Numbered from the stretch's first letter, positions 1 through 9,759 are shown. The stretch is DNA of 64,000 bases from JABCPE02 sp963530295 (GCA_963530295.1 CAUSCF010000005.1:1-64000); one strand, 5' to 3'. Numbers and translations: made by a program. Notes: generated by a model from the sequence alone, not told the origin.

Positions 1-161
1 ATTCTGATGACTTTGCGATGTATCTTTTAGAAAAAGCACATGTGGCAACAGTGGGCGGTGTTTCTTTCGGAGATAAAAATTGTATCCGTTTCTCTTACGC
101 AGCTTCAGAAGAGCAGTTGGTAGAGGCTATGAGAAGAATAAAAGAATTATTAAATAAATAA
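1..161 (+). CDS. C-terminal fragment of a PLP-dependent aminotransferase (aspartate aminotransferase-like)
   Basis: The reading frame is open from base 3 to a TAA at 159-161 and has no start in the window, so only about 52 C-terminal residues are visible. They read SDDFAMYLLEKAHVATVGG, then a G-D-K-x-C-I-R-F-S-Y-A segment and a final amphipathic helix. This is the typical end of class I/II (fold-type I) aminotransferases: the R in IRFSYA matches the conserved arginine that binds the substrate alpha-carboxylate. Substrate cannot be told from this piece; an aspartate aminotransferase is most likely. One base separates its stop from the next ATG, so the two are probably co-transcribed. Confidence 0.8.
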   Translation, partial: SDDFAMYLLEKAHVATVGGVSFGDKNCIRFSYAASEEQLVEAMRRIKELLNK

Positions 162-162
162 A

Positions 163-510
163 ATGGAAATTAAAATCCATACGATTGATAACAGAAAAAT
201 TGCCGAAATCATATCGGATGATATTGTCTTACAGACTGTTGAGGATGCTGTGGATTTGATAGGCAATATGTCTTATCAAGGGTTTGACAAGCTCATCATT
301 CATGAAGAAAATATGATTTCAGATTTTTTCGAGTTAAAGAATAAAATCGCTGGAGATATCCTTCAAAAGTTTTCTCAATATTCTATGCCCTTGGCTATTA
401 TTGGTGATTTTGAGAAATATGAAAGTAAAAGTCTAAATGATTTTATCTTTGAGAGTAACAAAGGAAAGCAAATTAATTTTGTTACTACTGTTGAAGATGG
501 ATTAAAATAA
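163..510 (+). CDS. DUF4180 domain protein
   Basis: A 115-residue soluble protein matching the DUF4180 pattern as I recall it: N-terminal MEIKIHTIDNRKIAEIISDD, a central HEENM...FFELKNKIAGDILQKF stretch and a C-terminal IIGDFEKYES...NFVTTVEDGL. No biochemical role is established for the family that I can cite. No signal peptide or membrane segment is seen. It begins one base after the aminotransferase stop and is followed by a rho-independent terminator, so it is probably the last gene of that transcript. Confidence 0.8.
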   Translation: MEIKIHTIDNRKIAEIISDDIVLQTVEDAVDLIGNMSYQGFDKLIIHEENMISDFFELKNKIAGDILQKFSQYSMPLAIIGDFEKYESKSLNDFIFESNKGKQINFVTTVEDGLK

Positions 511-528
511 ATTTTATCTAAATAAAAT

Positions 529-565
529 TAACTTCGGCAAGGCATCGCTTTGTCGAAGTTTTTTA
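529..565 (+). terminator. Rho-independent terminator after the DUF4180 gene
   Basis: AACTTCG and CGAAGTT arms enclose GCAA...TTGT, which pair further, followed by a run of T. It closes the aminotransferase/DUF4180 transcript. Confidence 0.8.
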
Positions 566-567
566 TG

Positions 568-575
568 TATTTTTG
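568..575 (+). promoter_or_regulatory. Bacteroidetes -7 promoter element for rsmG
   Basis: TATTTTTG fits the TAnnTTTG consensus and lies 19 bases before the rsmG ATG. A TTTG at 549-552 could act as the upstream element, but its spacing (15 bp) is short and it overlaps the preceding terminator. Confidence 0.5.
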
Positions 576-594
576 TAAAAATCAATTCTAAAAA

Positions 595-1230
595 ATGTCT
601 GTATCACTTATTTTAAAATATTTTCCAGAAATTACTGATGAACAAAAACAGCAGTTTGAAAAACTGGAACAGCTATACACCGAATGGAACGAGAAAATAA
701 ATGTCATTTCCCGAAAAGATATGGATGGGCTTTATGAAAAGCACATTCTGCATTCGCTTGGAATTGCCAAAGTAATGCCTTTTGCTGATGGCACAAAGGT
801 GCTGGATGTCGGCACAGGAGGTGGGTTTCCTGGGATTCCGCTGGCTATCCTTTTCCCAGAGGTGAGTTTTACGCTGATAGATTCCATCGGCAAGAAAATA
901 AAAGTGGTGGAAGCTGTTTCGGAGGGACTTGGGCTGAAAAATGTGACCGCAGTGCATGGAAGAGCTGAAAAACTGAAAGAAAAGTTTCATTTTGTGGTGA
1001 GCAGGGCTGTTACCCAGATGCCTGAGTTTTTGCGATGGTTGAAAGGAAAATTTGAAAAAGAGCAGTTCAATGAAAAGCACAACGGCGTGCTTTACCTCAA
1101 AGGAGGAGATTTGGCGGAGGAACTGGCAGGGCTTCGCTGTGAGATTTTTCAGCTGAAAAATTATTTTGAAGAAGAATTTTTTGATACCAAAAAAGTGGTG
1201 TATTTGTCAAAAGGGAACTTTAATTCGTAG
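595..1230 (+). CDS. rsmG: 16S rRNA (guanine527-N7)-methyltransferase RsmG
   Basis: A 211-residue Rossmann-fold methyltransferase of the GidB/RsmG family, which methylates G527 of 16S rRNA with S-adenosylmethionine; loss gives low-level streptomycin resistance in other bacteria. The SAM motif VLDVGTGGGFPGIPLA is at residues 69-84, the family's WNEKINVISR segment at 31-40, LIDSIGKKI at 94-102 and VSRAV at 135-139. Length is normal for the family. The ATG at 595 follows a -7 promoter element and an A-rich leader with no Shine-Dalgarno sequence, as usual in this phylum. It is monocistronic or leads into the nuclease gene 60 bases on. Confidence 0.97.
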   Translation: MSVSLILKYFPEITDEQKQQFEKLEQLYTEWNEKINVISRKDMDGLYEKHILHSLGIAKVMPFADGTKVLDVGTGGGFPGIPLAILFPEVSFTLIDSIGKKIKVVEAVSEGLGLKNVTAVHGRAEKLKEKFHFVVSRAVTQMPEFLRWLKGKFEKEQFNEKHNGVLYLKGGDLAEELAGLRCEIFQLKNYFEEEFFDTKKVVYLSKGNFNS

Positions 1231-1289
1231 ATGATTGATTGTTAATTTATTATAGCGTTTAATTATTGTTTTTGTGTAAATAATTGAAT

Positions 1290-3971
1290 ATGAAATTTCT
1301 CTCAAAAATTATTTCGGAATTATTATCAGAAACTTCGGATTTATCCCAGACTGTAGTCGTTTTACCAGGGAAAAGGCCCGTAGTTTTTTTGAAACAAATC
1401 CTAAAAGAGCAGAAATATGAAGGTTTTTTGCCTGAGTTTTTTACTGTGGATGAATTGATTAAGAAAATATCTGGAAAACAGCACATTCAGGGAATATCGC
1501 TGTGGCTTTTTGGGTATGATGTTTATAAGAAAATTTATCCCGAAGAAACTTTGGAAAACTTCCTAAAATGGTTTCCTACTTTGCTGAAAGATTGGGATGA
1601 TATGCTCAAATTCAGCGAAGAGGACAAAACTGTTTTGGAATATATGCTTGATGATGAGCGAATTAAAAACTGGGGCGAAACACTAGGAGATGGAGACAAT
1701 GCAAGGAAACGAAACCTTAATTTTTGGAAAAAGATGAATGTTTTTTTACCTAAATTAAAGGAAAATCTCCAAGCAAAAGGCTGGGCAACTGATGGGATGA
1801 TTCACGAAATGGTGAGAGAGAAAATAAGCGATTTCGCGGAGGAAACGGAAACAAAATTTGTTTTTTGTGGCTTTAATGCGCTTACACCTTTGGAGGAAAA
1901 ACTGATTCGGGAACTTCTCCAAAAAGGAAAGGCGGAATGCTTTTTCCAAGCGGATGAATATTACATAAAAGACCTAAAACAGGAGGCAGGAAAGTTTCTG
2001 CGAAAGCATATGCACTGGAAGGAATTTAATGAAAACCGAAAATTCCAGTGGATAGAAAATAGTTTTTGTGAAGAGAAAAACATCAAGGTTTATGAGGTTG
2101 CAGGGAATGTAGCCGAAACCAAAATTTTGCCTGAAATATTACAAGAAATTCCAAAAGAAAATTATTCTAAAACGGCGGTCGTTTTATTAGATGAAAATCT
2201 GCTTCTGCCGAGTCTGGACGCGGTGAGTTTTGTGGATAATCTGAATATTACGATGGGATTTCCTATCAAAAATCTTGGTTTCAGCGGGGCGGTTAAGAAG
2301 CTTTTTTACCTACAAAAACAGCTTGAAAAAAATGATAAATCCTACTATTATTTGGATGTTTTTTCGGTTTTGGAGGAGTTTCCAGATAATGAAGAAGATA
2401 GGAAAATAATAGACCAATTCACGGCTAAAATAGAAGACAAAAATATCGTTTATATTTCGAAAAAAATGATGCAGGAGCATTTGGGCGAGCTTTCTTATTT
2501 TCAGCTTTTTGAGAAGAGAACAGCCGCTGAACTGCTGGAAGATTTGTCTAATTTTTGTTATCAGTTGAAATTCAGAGAAATAGATGATATTTTATATGAA
2601 AATGTTTCTCTTTTTGAAACGACATTTAAGATTCTAAAAAATCATATGAAAGACTATGATTTTGAGATTTCTATAGATGCGCTGGAGGTTTTGATGAATC
2701 AGCTTGTTAATTCAGAAAACTTGGATTTTCAGGGCGAACCACTTGAAGGACTGCAGTTTATGGGGCTTTTAGAAACTCGTCTTTTGGATTTTGAAAATAT
2801 TATTCTACTTTCTGTGAATGAAGGAAAACTGCCGCTGGGGAATACGCAAAACACCTATCTTCCGTTCGATGTGAGAAGGAATTTTGGGCTGAATACTTTT
2901 TTGGAAAACGATAGTATTTATGCCTACCATTTCTACCGATTGTTGCAAAATTCTAAAAATATCTATCTGTTATACAATGCTTTAGGTTCTGGAGTGAATA
3001 CGGGCGAGAAAAGTAGATTTATCACCCAAATGGAGATGGAAAGTCCTCATAAAATAGAGCATATTGTGATAGAAAACACCTCTGAACCGATTTTGCAGGA
3101 GCCGATAGTTATAGAAAAAACAGAAAAAGTTTTAGAGAAACTAAATGAATGGAAGAGTAGGATTTCAGCATCGCACTTGATTTCTTATCTCTATAATCCG
3201 ATAGATTTTTATTTAAATAACATCTTAAAAGCAAAAGAAACAGAGGAAATAGAGGAGGAACTTTCACAGCGAAACTATGGGAATTTGGTGCACTATGCTT
3301 TGGAGGAGTTGTATGGAGAATTACAAGGTAAAATACTGAAAGAAAGCGATATAGAAGATTTAAAACCAAAAATAAATGAAGCTATTGATTCTGCAATTTC
3401 AGAACTTAAACATCAGCCAGAGCTCTATGAACGAGGAATGAACTATATTCATAAATCTATGGCAGCCAAGGTGATAGAGCATATTTTGGATTATGATTTA
3501 GGTTTAATTAAAGCTGGTAACTCTTTAGAAATCATAAGTTTAGAAAATCGAATTAATGCTGAATTTTTGATGGGTGAAAATGGAGAAAAAATTAACTTTG
3601 TCGGCTATATAGACCGTATAGACCGCTTAAATGGAGTGGTGCGAGTGATAGATTTTAAAACAGCCAAAGCCAAAAATCTTTCCATGAAGCCAAAAGAAGA
3701 AAAACTAGAAGATTTCATAAGCAGTGCGGACAGCAAACAGGCTTTACAGCTGAGTATTTATGCGTATATGGCCTTGCATAACAAAGGTTTTGCGGTCAAT
3801 CAGCTGCAGTGCGGGATTTGGAGTTTTGCAGAAATAGGAAAAGGCGTTCAGACTTTGAAAATTTATGACAATGAAAATATTGACAATGAGAATGTTAGCA
3901 TCTGTATGAATTCCATTAAAAATATTATTTTAGAAATATTAAATCCTGAAATTCCATTTAAAGAAAACTAA
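1290..3971 (+). CDS. AddB/RecB-like PD-(D/E)XK nuclease family protein
   Basis: An 893-residue protein resembling the single large AddB-type exonuclease subunits of Bacteroidetes. Residues 1-600 look like a degenerate UvrD-type helicase body with no clear Walker A. The C-terminal nuclease begins near residue 623 (SASHLISYLYNPIDFYLNN) and carries GYIDRIDR near 771 and the catalytic IDFKTAK near 787, the D...DxK arrangement of RecB-family nucleases. Role by family: processing double-strand breaks for recombination, with an AddA partner not in the window. The ATG at 1290 is preferred over an in-frame TTG two codons upstream. The HD hydrolase gene starts one base after the stop. Confidence 0.8.
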   Translation: MKFLSKIISELLSETSDLSQTVVVLPGKRPVVFLKQILKEQKYEGFLPEFFTVDELIKKISGKQHIQGISLWLFGYDVYKKIYPEETLENFLKWFPTLLKDWDDMLKFSEEDKTVLEYMLDDERIKNWGETLGDGDNARKRNLNFWKKMNVFLPKLKENLQAKGWATDGMIHEMVREKISDFAEETETKFVFCGFNALTPLEEKLIRELLQKGKAECFFQADEYYIKDLKQEAGKFLRKHMHWKEFNENRKFQWIENSFCEEKNIKVYEVAGNVAETKILPEILQEIPKENYSKTAVVLLDENLLLPSLDAVSFVDNLNITMGFPIKNLGFSGAVKKLFYLQKQLEKNDKSYYYLDVFSVLEEFPDNEEDRKIIDQFTAKIEDKNIVYISKKMMQEHLGELSYFQLFEKRTAAELLEDLSNFCYQLKFREIDDILYENVSLFETTFKILKNHMKDYDFEISIDALEVLMNQLVNSENLDFQGEPLEGLQFMGLLETRLLDFENIILLSVNEGKLPLGNTQNTYLPFDVRRNFGLNTFLENDSIYAYHFYRLLQNSKNIYLLYNALGSGVNTGEKSRFITQMEMESPHKIEHIVIENTSEPILQEPIVIEKTEKVLEKLNEWKSRISASHLISYLYNPIDFYLNNILKAKETEEIEEELSQRNYGNLVHYALEELYGELQGKILKESDIEDLKPKINEAIDSAISELKHQPELYERGMNYIHKSMAAKVIEHILDYDLGLIKAGNSLEIISLENRINAEFLMGENGEKINFVGYIDRIDRLNGVVRVIDFKTAKAKNLSMKPKEEKLEDFISSADSKQALQLSIYAYMALHNKGFAVNQLQCGIWSFAEIGKGVQTLKIYDNENIDNENVSICMNSIKNIILEILNPEIPFKEN

Positions 3972-3972
3972 A

Positions 3973-4623
3973 ATGAACCCAAATATATCTCTGACCATAG
4001 ATTTTGTAAAGAAAACCTTGGAAGGAGCAGAGGCAGGGCATGATTGGTTCCATATCGAGCGGGTTTGGCGACTTGCAAAGCTCATTGCCAAAACAGAAAA
4101 CTGCAATCAAGAAATTGTGGAAATTTCGGCTTTATTACACGATATTGCCGACCCAAAATTTCATAACGGAGATGAAACCTTGGCGCTTGAGATTTCGGAA
4201 AAATTCCTCAATGAAATAGGGATGGAGATTCAAGTGATAGAGCAGATTTTATTTATCATCAAACATATTTCCTTTAAAAATAAAGGCGAAACGATAGGAA
4301 AGACCAAAGAGCTTGAAATCGTGCAGGATGCGGATAGACTGGATGCGATGGGGGCTATCGGGATAGCGCGGACTTTTAATTTTGGAGGGTATAAAAATAA
4401 TCCGATTTACAATCCTGATATTCAGCCGAATATACATCAGACCAAAGAAGAATATAAAAAATCCAACGGCACGACAATCAATCATTTTTATGAAAAACTG
4501 CTCCTGCTGAAAAACCTTATGAATACTGATAAAGGCAGGGAATTAGCAGAGGAAAGGCATAGTTTTATGCTGGTGTTTTTGGAGCAGTTTTATAAAGAAT
4601 GGAATTCGGGCTTAGATGTTTGA
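3973..4623 (+). CDS. HD-domain metal-dependent phosphohydrolase
   Basis: A 216-residue protein of the HD superfamily (YpgQ/YedJ type). The metal-binding set is visible: H27 in GHDWFHIERV, H56-D57 in LLHDIAD, and a later D in QDADRLDAMGAIGIARTF. Relatives hydrolyse nucleotides, but the substrate here is unknown. Its ATG follows the nuclease stop by one base, so the two are co-transcribed. The last 12 bases overlap the end of the opposing DUF4286 gene, leaving no room for a separate terminator. Confidence 0.9.
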   Translation: MNPNISLTIDFVKKTLEGAEAGHDWFHIERVWRLAKLIAKTENCNQEIVEISALLHDIADPKFHNGDETLALEISEKFLNEIGMEIQVIEQILFIIKHISFKNKGETIGKTKELEIVQDADRLDAMGAIGIARTFNFGGYKNNPIYNPDIQPNIHQTKEEYKKSNGTTINHFYEKLLLLKNLMNTDKGRELAEERHSFMLVFLEQFYKEWNSGLDV

Positions 4624-4920
4624 TTCTATTTTGTTTAGAAAAGTATTGAAAATCAATACACTTTCGCTGAATTTATCAAAAATTTTATTTGAAATATGCG
4701 GAAGTTCGTTTTCTAAAAAATAAATTCTATCTAATTGATTATCAAAGAATAATAAAACATTGGTGTTTTTGCCTTCGGAGAGCATTTCTGATTCAACTTC
4801 GGAAATGATGTATTTCCTGCTGAAGTTTTTGATAATCTCCAAAAGTTCCTCTTCCAAAAAGGAATTCCAATCATTTATCTTGTGTTCTTCTGTGTGAAAA
4901 GTGATGCTGAGTATTGCCAT
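4612..4920 (-). CDS. DUF4286 family protein
   Basis: A 102-residue protein with the N-terminal ILSITFHTEEHKINDWNSFLEEELL and C-terminal FNTFLNKIESN typical of the Bacteroidetes DUF4286 family; function unknown. No signal peptide. It is convergent with the HD-domain gene and the two coding ends overlap by 12 bases. Its start faces the gyrA promoter region, so the 149-bp gap at 4921-5069 serves both genes divergently. Confidence 0.8.
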   Translation of the reverse strand: MAILSITFHTEEHKINDWNSFLEEELLEIIKNFSRKYIISEVESEMLSEGKNTNVLLFFDNQLDRIYFLENELPHISNKIFDKFSESVLIFNTFLNKIESNI

Positions 4921-5069
4921 TTTTGTGAAATTTTTAACTTAATTTTTTTTGTAAAAGTAATCAAATTTTCATAAATTGCCATGTTATTTATTTCTCATCG
5001 CAGAAAAGAAAAAATAGATGTAAATAGTGGTGCATAAAGCACTGATTCATATAACTTTAATAAAAATAA

Positions 5070-7589
5070 ATGAACGCAGGAGAAAAGTTAATTCCTATCA
5101 ACATTGTTGATGAAATGAAGTCCTCTTACATAGACTATTCGATGTCGGTGATTGTTTCCCGTGCATTGCCTGATGTAAGAGATGGTCTGAAACCCGTTCA
5201 CAGAAGGGTTCTGTATGGTATGTATGATTTGGGAGTTTTTTCCAATAAAAAACATTTGAAATCAGCCAGAATCGTAGGGGATGTTTTGGGTAAATATCAC
5301 CCTCATGGAGACAGCTCTGTATATGATGCTATGGTGCGTATGGCGCAGCCGTGGAGCTTGAGATACCCTATGGTCGATGGACAGGGGAACTTCGGTTCTA
5401 TGGATGGCGACCCGCCAGCAGCGATGCGTTATACGGAAGCAAGGCTGAAAAAAATCTCAGATGAAATTCTTTCTGATTTAGATAAAGAAACGGTTGATTT
5501 TCAGAATAACTTTGATGATACAACCAAAGAGCCTACGGTTCTCCCTACGAGAATTCCTACACTTTTGGTAAACGGAAGTTCTGGTATCGCGGTAGGAATG
5601 GCTACCAATATGGCTCCGCATAACCTTAGCGAGAGTATAGATGCTATCTGTGCGTATATTGATAACAGAGATATTACCATAGATGAACTGATGAAACACA
5701 TCATCGCTCCAGATTTTCCTACAGGAGGAATTATCTATGGCTATGACGGCGTGAGAGATGCTTTTCATACAGGGCGAGGGCGAGTGGTGCTGAGAGGAAA
5801 AGTGAAATTTGAGGAAATAGGAAACCGAAATGCTATCGTGGTAACAGAGGTGCCTTATCAAGTGAATAAGGCAGATATGATAGAGCGAACTGCGGAACTA
5901 GTAAAAGAAGATAAAATACCAGGGATTTATGAAATCCGTGATGAATCTGACAGAGAGGGGCTTCGTGTAGTTTATGAATTGAAAAACGATGCGATTCCAA
6001 ATGTGGTGCTTAACCTATTATATAAGTATACAGCTCTGCAGACTTCATTTAGTATCAATAATATTGCGCTGGTTGGTGGAAGACCACAACAGCTTAATTT
6101 AAAGGATATTATCTACAATTTCGTAGAGCATAGACATGATGTAGTAACCAGAAGAACAGAATACGAGCTGAAAAAAGCAAAAGAAAGAGCTCATATTTTG
6201 GAGGGGTATATGAGGGTGATTGCTACTCAGGACACGCTGGATAAGGCAATAGCGATTATTAGACACAGTGCTAATCCACAGGCAGCGAAAGAAGGTTTGA
6301 TAGCAGAATTTGAACTTTCTGAAATTCAAGCTCAGGCTATTCTTGATTTAAGACTTGCTCGTCTTACAGGAATGGAATTAGATAAAATTCGTGATGAATA
6401 TGAGGAAATCATGAAGATTATCGCGGATTTAGAAGATATCCTATCTAACGAGGGCAGAAGATTTGAAATTATAAAGAATGAACTTCTTGAAATCAAAGAA
6501 AAATACGGAGACGAAAGAAAATCAGAAATAGACTATTCTGGTGGTGAAATGTCCATAGAAGACATTATTCCAAACGAGCAGGTGGTGCTTACGATTTCTC
6601 ACGCAGGGTATATTAAGAGAACTCTGCTTTCTGAATACAAAGTACAGTCTAGGGGAGGCGTAGGTAATAAAGCCGCAACGACCCGTGATGAAGACTTCTT
6701 GGAATACATCGTATCTGCTACCAACCACCAGTATATGATGTTCTTCACAGAGAAAGGAAAATGCTACTGGCTTCGCGTATTTGAAATTCCTGAAGGCTCT
6801 AAAACAGCCAAAGGAAGGGCAGTGCAGAACCTTATCAACATTGAGCCAGATGATAAAATCAAGGCGTACATCAGAACCAATGACCTGAAAGATGTAGATT
6901 ATGTAAACAGCATGTATGTGGTGATGGTTACCAAAAATGGTGTTATCAAGAAAACTTCGTTGGAGGCATATTCTAGACCGAGAGTAAATGGGGTAAATGC
7001 CATAGAAATTCGTGAAGATGACCAGCTTCTAGAAGCAAGGTTGACTACAGGTGAATCCGAAATCATGATTGCTACTAAAAATGGTAAATGTATCCGTTTC
7101 CCAGAGGAAAAAGTAAGAGCTGTGGGAAGAACTTCTATCGGGGTGAGAGGTATCACATTAGAAGATAATGATGAAGTAATCGGTATGATTATCGCTAATG
7201 ATTTGGAGAAAGAATCTGTTTTGGTTGTTTCTGAAAAAGGCTATGGTAAGAGAACCGCAGTGGAGGATTACAGAGTTACCAACAGAGGTGGAAAAGGAGT
7301 TATCACCCTGAATATCACTGAAAAAACAGGTAAACTTATCGCGATACAAAATGTAACAGATGAAGATGGTCTGATGATTATCAATAAATCTGGTGTGGCT
7401 ATCCGTATGGCTGTGGAAGAACTCCGCGTGATGGGAAGAAATACCCAAGGGGTGAAACTTATCAATCTCAAAGGAAGTGATGAAATCGCGGCGGTGGCAA
7501 AAGTAGAAATGGATAAAGATGTGGAAGATGCCGAAGAGCAAACTGAGGAAGGTGAAAACACCGACAACACAGAAAATGTTTCAGAATAG
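5070..7589 (+). CDS. gyrA: DNA gyrase subunit A
   Basis: An 839-residue type IIA topoisomerase A subunit; with GyrB it introduces negative supercoils. The catalytic tyrosine is Y121 in AAMRYTEARL. The quinolone-resistance region HPHGDSSVYD (77-86) has Ser82 and Asp86, equivalent to E. coli Ser83 and Asp87, so it looks wild type. The C-terminal beta-pinwheel starts near residue 500; its first blade carries a variant GyrA-box, QSRGGVG, rather than QRRGGKG. It ends in an acidic tail (DKDVEDAEEQTEEGENTD). Upstream, TAACTTTA near 5055 is a fair -7 element. The canonical box is absent in strict form, so ParC should be considered, but the pinwheel and the full length favour GyrA. Confidence 0.92.
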   Translation: MNAGEKLIPINIVDEMKSSYIDYSMSVIVSRALPDVRDGLKPVHRRVLYGMYDLGVFSNKKHLKSARIVGDVLGKYHPHGDSSVYDAMVRMAQPWSLRYPMVDGQGNFGSMDGDPPAAMRYTEARLKKISDEILSDLDKETVDFQNNFDDTTKEPTVLPTRIPTLLVNGSSGIAVGMATNMAPHNLSESIDAICAYIDNRDITIDELMKHIIAPDFPTGGIIYGYDGVRDAFHTGRGRVVLRGKVKFEEIGNRNAIVVTEVPYQVNKADMIERTAELVKEDKIPGIYEIRDESDREGLRVVYELKNDAIPNVVLNLLYKYTALQTSFSINNIALVGGRPQQLNLKDIIYNFVEHRHDVVTRRTEYELKKAKERAHILEGYMRVIATQDTLDKAIAIIRHSANPQAAKEGLIAEFELSEIQAQAILDLRLARLTGMELDKIRDEYEEIMKIIADLEDILSNEGRRFEIIKNELLEIKEKYGDERKSEIDYSGGEMSIEDIIPNEQVVLTISHAGYIKRTLLSEYKVQSRGGVGNKAATTRDEDFLEYIVSATNHQYMMFFTEKGKCYWLRVFEIPEGSKTAKGRAVQNLINIEPDDKIKAYIRTNDLKDVDYVNSMYVVMVTKNGVIKKTSLEAYSRPRVNGVNAIEIREDDQLLEARLTTGESEIMIATKNGKCIRFPEEKVRAVGRTSIGVRGITLEDNDEVIGMIIANDLEKESVLVVSEKGYGKRTAVEDYRVTNRGGKGVITLNITEKTGKLIAIQNVTDEDGLMIINKSGVAIRMAVEELRVMGRNTQGVKLINLKGSDEIAAVAKVEMDKDVEDAEEQTEEGENTDNTENVSE

Positions 7590-7614
7590 AATTAAATAAA
7601 AAATTATCATTAAC

Positions 7615-8988
7615 ATGAAAAAAATAGTTTTAAGTTTAGCATTAGTGAGTGCATCATTCGCTTTTGCACAGAAAAAAGAAATCCAAAACGCTTCTAAAGC
7701 GATAGAAAAAAACGATATAGCAGCAGCTAAAGCAGAAATTTCAAAGGCTGAAGGTCTATTGAACGACCAGCTGTATCTGCTCGAACCATCAGTTTTGGAG
7801 GAATATTATTACGCGAAAGGAGTTTTATTGATAAAAGAAGGAAAAACGAGAGAAGGAGCTGCTCTTTTAGGGAAAATTGCAGATTTAAAAACGATTTATA
7901 CAGGGAAAGACAGCGATAAAAAGAAAGTATACTTTGTAGGAAAAGAAGCGGCTGAAAAAAGTGGGATACAAGGATTAAAAGTTGAAAATTACACTCCAAA
8001 AACTACTGAAAAAGTGAATAGTTTTGTAAATCCGCTTTTGAAATCTGCAAGTGATGAAGCTTACAAAGCTTATCAAGCTAAAAACTACAACAAAGCAGCT
8101 GAAAAATACGAAGAAGTATACAACCTGCTGAAAGCCGTAGGAAACGAGGATAAAACTTATCTTTACTACGCAGGGATAAACTATCAAGCGGCTGGAAAGA
8201 ATAATGAAGCGATAGATATCTATAACGGTCTGATTAACAGCGGGTATACAGGAGTTACGACTCAGTATTTGGCGACAGATGTGAAAACTGGGCAGGTTCA
8301 GTCTTTTGATAAAAACTCTTTTGAATTGATTAAAAAATCTGGTTCAAATGAATACAAAGACCTAAAAACTCAATCAACTCCGAGCGTAGAACTAGAGCTA
8401 TATGAATCAAACATAAGACTTTTGGTGGATGCGGCAAGATATGATGAAGCTTTGGTTTTGATAGAAAAAGGACTTAAAAAATTCCCTAACAATCAGAGAT
8501 TGTCAGAATTACAGGGAGTTGCTTATTACAGATCTGGAAAAACTACAGAATTTATCCAAAACCTTAAAAATCAAGTTGCTAAAAACCCTAATGACAAGGA
8601 ATCTTGGTATAATTTAGGTTTCTTACAAAGTCAAGATAATGCTACTTTGGCGGATGCTGAAAAATCATTCAAAAAGGCATTAGAGATTGATGGAAACTAT
8701 GTTTTAGCATTGCAAGGTTTGGCTTATGCTGTTCATTTAAAGGATGATGAAAAGACATTGGAGCAAATCCGAGCTTTCCAAAAAGCAAAGAAAATCAATG
8801 AAATGAATAAATTGATGGAAAAGAGAAGAGAAACTTTCAAAAAAGCTCTTCCTTACCTTGAAAAATGGCATTCCATTGAGCCTAAAAATGTAGAAGTAGT
8901 AAGTACTCTGAAAGGAATCTACATGAATTTGGATAATATGGATAAATATAACCATTTCAAGAAGTTAGAAGATTCTTTGAAAAAATAA
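7615..8988 (+). CDS. Secreted tetratricopeptide-repeat protein
   Basis: A 457-residue protein with a Sec signal peptide, MKKIVLSLALVSASFAFA, probably cut before Q19. The mature part carries several TPR-like helix pairs: residues near 140-210 (AYKAYQAKNYNKAAEKYEEVYNL), near 260-310 (LVDAARYDEALVLIEKGLKKFP) and near 315-370 (PNDKESWYNLGFLQSQ). It is presumably a periplasmic scaffold. Partner and function are unknown. It lies 25 bases after gyrA, close enough for read-through, and is followed by a terminator-like hairpin. Confidence 0.85.
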   Translation: MKKIVLSLALVSASFAFAQKKEIQNASKAIEKNDIAAAKAEISKAEGLLNDQLYLLEPSVLEEYYYAKGVLLIKEGKTREGAALLGKIADLKTIYTGKDSDKKKVYFVGKEAAEKSGIQGLKVENYTPKTTEKVNSFVNPLLKSASDEAYKAYQAKNYNKAAEKYEEVYNLLKAVGNEDKTYLYYAGINYQAAGKNNEAIDIYNGLINSGYTGVTTQYLATDVKTGQVQSFDKNSFELIKKSGSNEYKDLKTQSTPSVELELYESNIRLLVDAARYDEALVLIEKGLKKFPNNQRLSELQGVAYYRSGKTTEFIQNLKNQVAKNPNDKESWYNLGFLQSQDNATLADAEKSFKKALEIDGNYVLALQGLAYAVHLKDDEKTLEQIRAFQKAKKINEMNKLMEKRRETFKKALPYLEKWHSIEPKNVEVVSTLKGIYMNLDNMDKYNHFKKLEDSLKK

Positions 8989-8997
8989 TTTATATAA

Positions 8998-9030
8998 AAT
9001 AAGCTCTATTTTTGTAGGGCTTATTTTTTT
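8998..9030 (+). terminator. Terminator hairpin after the TPR gene, with an internal promoter-like box
   Basis: AATAAGC and GCTTATT arms, extended by CTA/TAG, are followed by a T run. The loop contains TATTTTTG (9007-9014), which fits the -7 consensus and could start the next lipoprotein transcript. Confidence 0.6.
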
Positions 9031-9046
9031 TAAAATAAAAAACCTT

Positions 9047-9727
9047 ATGAAAAAGATTATTTTATTCCATCTGCTTTGTTTGCTGTCTTCATGCAATGGA
9101 CAGGACAAAAAAACTGAAGTAAAAAACGAGCAGATAAAAGCCGAAAAAAAGTTTGATATCAAACGATTTAATGAAAATAAGAAAAACGGAGAATATATTT
9201 ATACTGACAGCTTGGGAAATCAGGTGACAGAAATTACTACCAAAAGAGGTTATGGGCGTTATGTGTCTTTAAAAAATGAATTCAATGTAAAATTTCTTTA
9301 TCATTTCTATTCTACTGGAATCCTAAAAGAAGAAGGTAAAGTTTTTGATGGAGGAGGTTTTCGTATAGGGGTATGGAATTTCTATGATGAAAAGGGCATT
9401 CTAACAAAGAGCATAGATTATGACAAACCTTTTGAGAAATATCCATTAGAGAAGGTTTTGGCGTATATGAAAAGCCGTAAAGCAGAATTATTAGGCATGT
9501 ATACAAGGATATATAGAAAAATTGATGAAAAAGAAGTTCCCATGTGGTATATCAGCTGGGATGCTCATCAGAGAACCAAAGAAGACTGCATCACTATGGT
9601 TAATATAGAAATAGATGCTCAAAAAGGCGAAATTGTCAAAGAATACCATTCCTTCTTTTGGGAATACAATAATCCTTATGATAAAGTTCCTGCTCCTGTC
9701 ATTATCTTTGATAAAACTAAAAAATAA
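9047..9727 (+). CDS. Lipoprotein of unknown function
   Basis: A 226-residue protein with a lipoprotein signal: lipobox LSSC with Cys16, followed by NGQDKK, a charged linker and then soluble sequence. Residues 60-140 contain YIYTDSLGNQVTEITTKRGYGRY and YSTGILKEEGKV...IGVWNFYDEKG, a pattern like the MORN/YwqK repeats common in Bacteroidetes outer lipoproteins. No enzyme motif is seen. It is probably anchored in the outer membrane. It is alone between a terminator and the next promoter. Confidence 0.7.
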   Translation: MKKIILFHLLCLLSSCNGQDKKTEVKNEQIKAEKKFDIKRFNENKKNGEYIYTDSLGNQVTEITTKRGYGRYVSLKNEFNVKFLYHFYSTGILKEEGKVFDGGGFRIGVWNFYDEKGILTKSIDYDKPFEKYPLEKVLAYMKSRKAELLGMYTRIYRKIDEKEVPMWYISWDAHQRTKEDCITMVNIEIDAQKGEIVKEYHSFFWEYNNPYDKVPAPVIIFDKTKK

Positions 9728-9759
9728 GTAATTTTTAACACTAAAAAACAATTAAATAG

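Noticed and set aside
673..1080. Open frame of 135 codons on the minus strand inside rsmG
   Set aside because: It is the antisense shadow of a conserved gene and shows no family signature.
5070..7589. ParC instead of GyrA because the GyrA-box is not strict
   Set aside because: The full-length pinwheel, acidic tail and position make GyrA the better call; a ParC reading remains a minor alternative.
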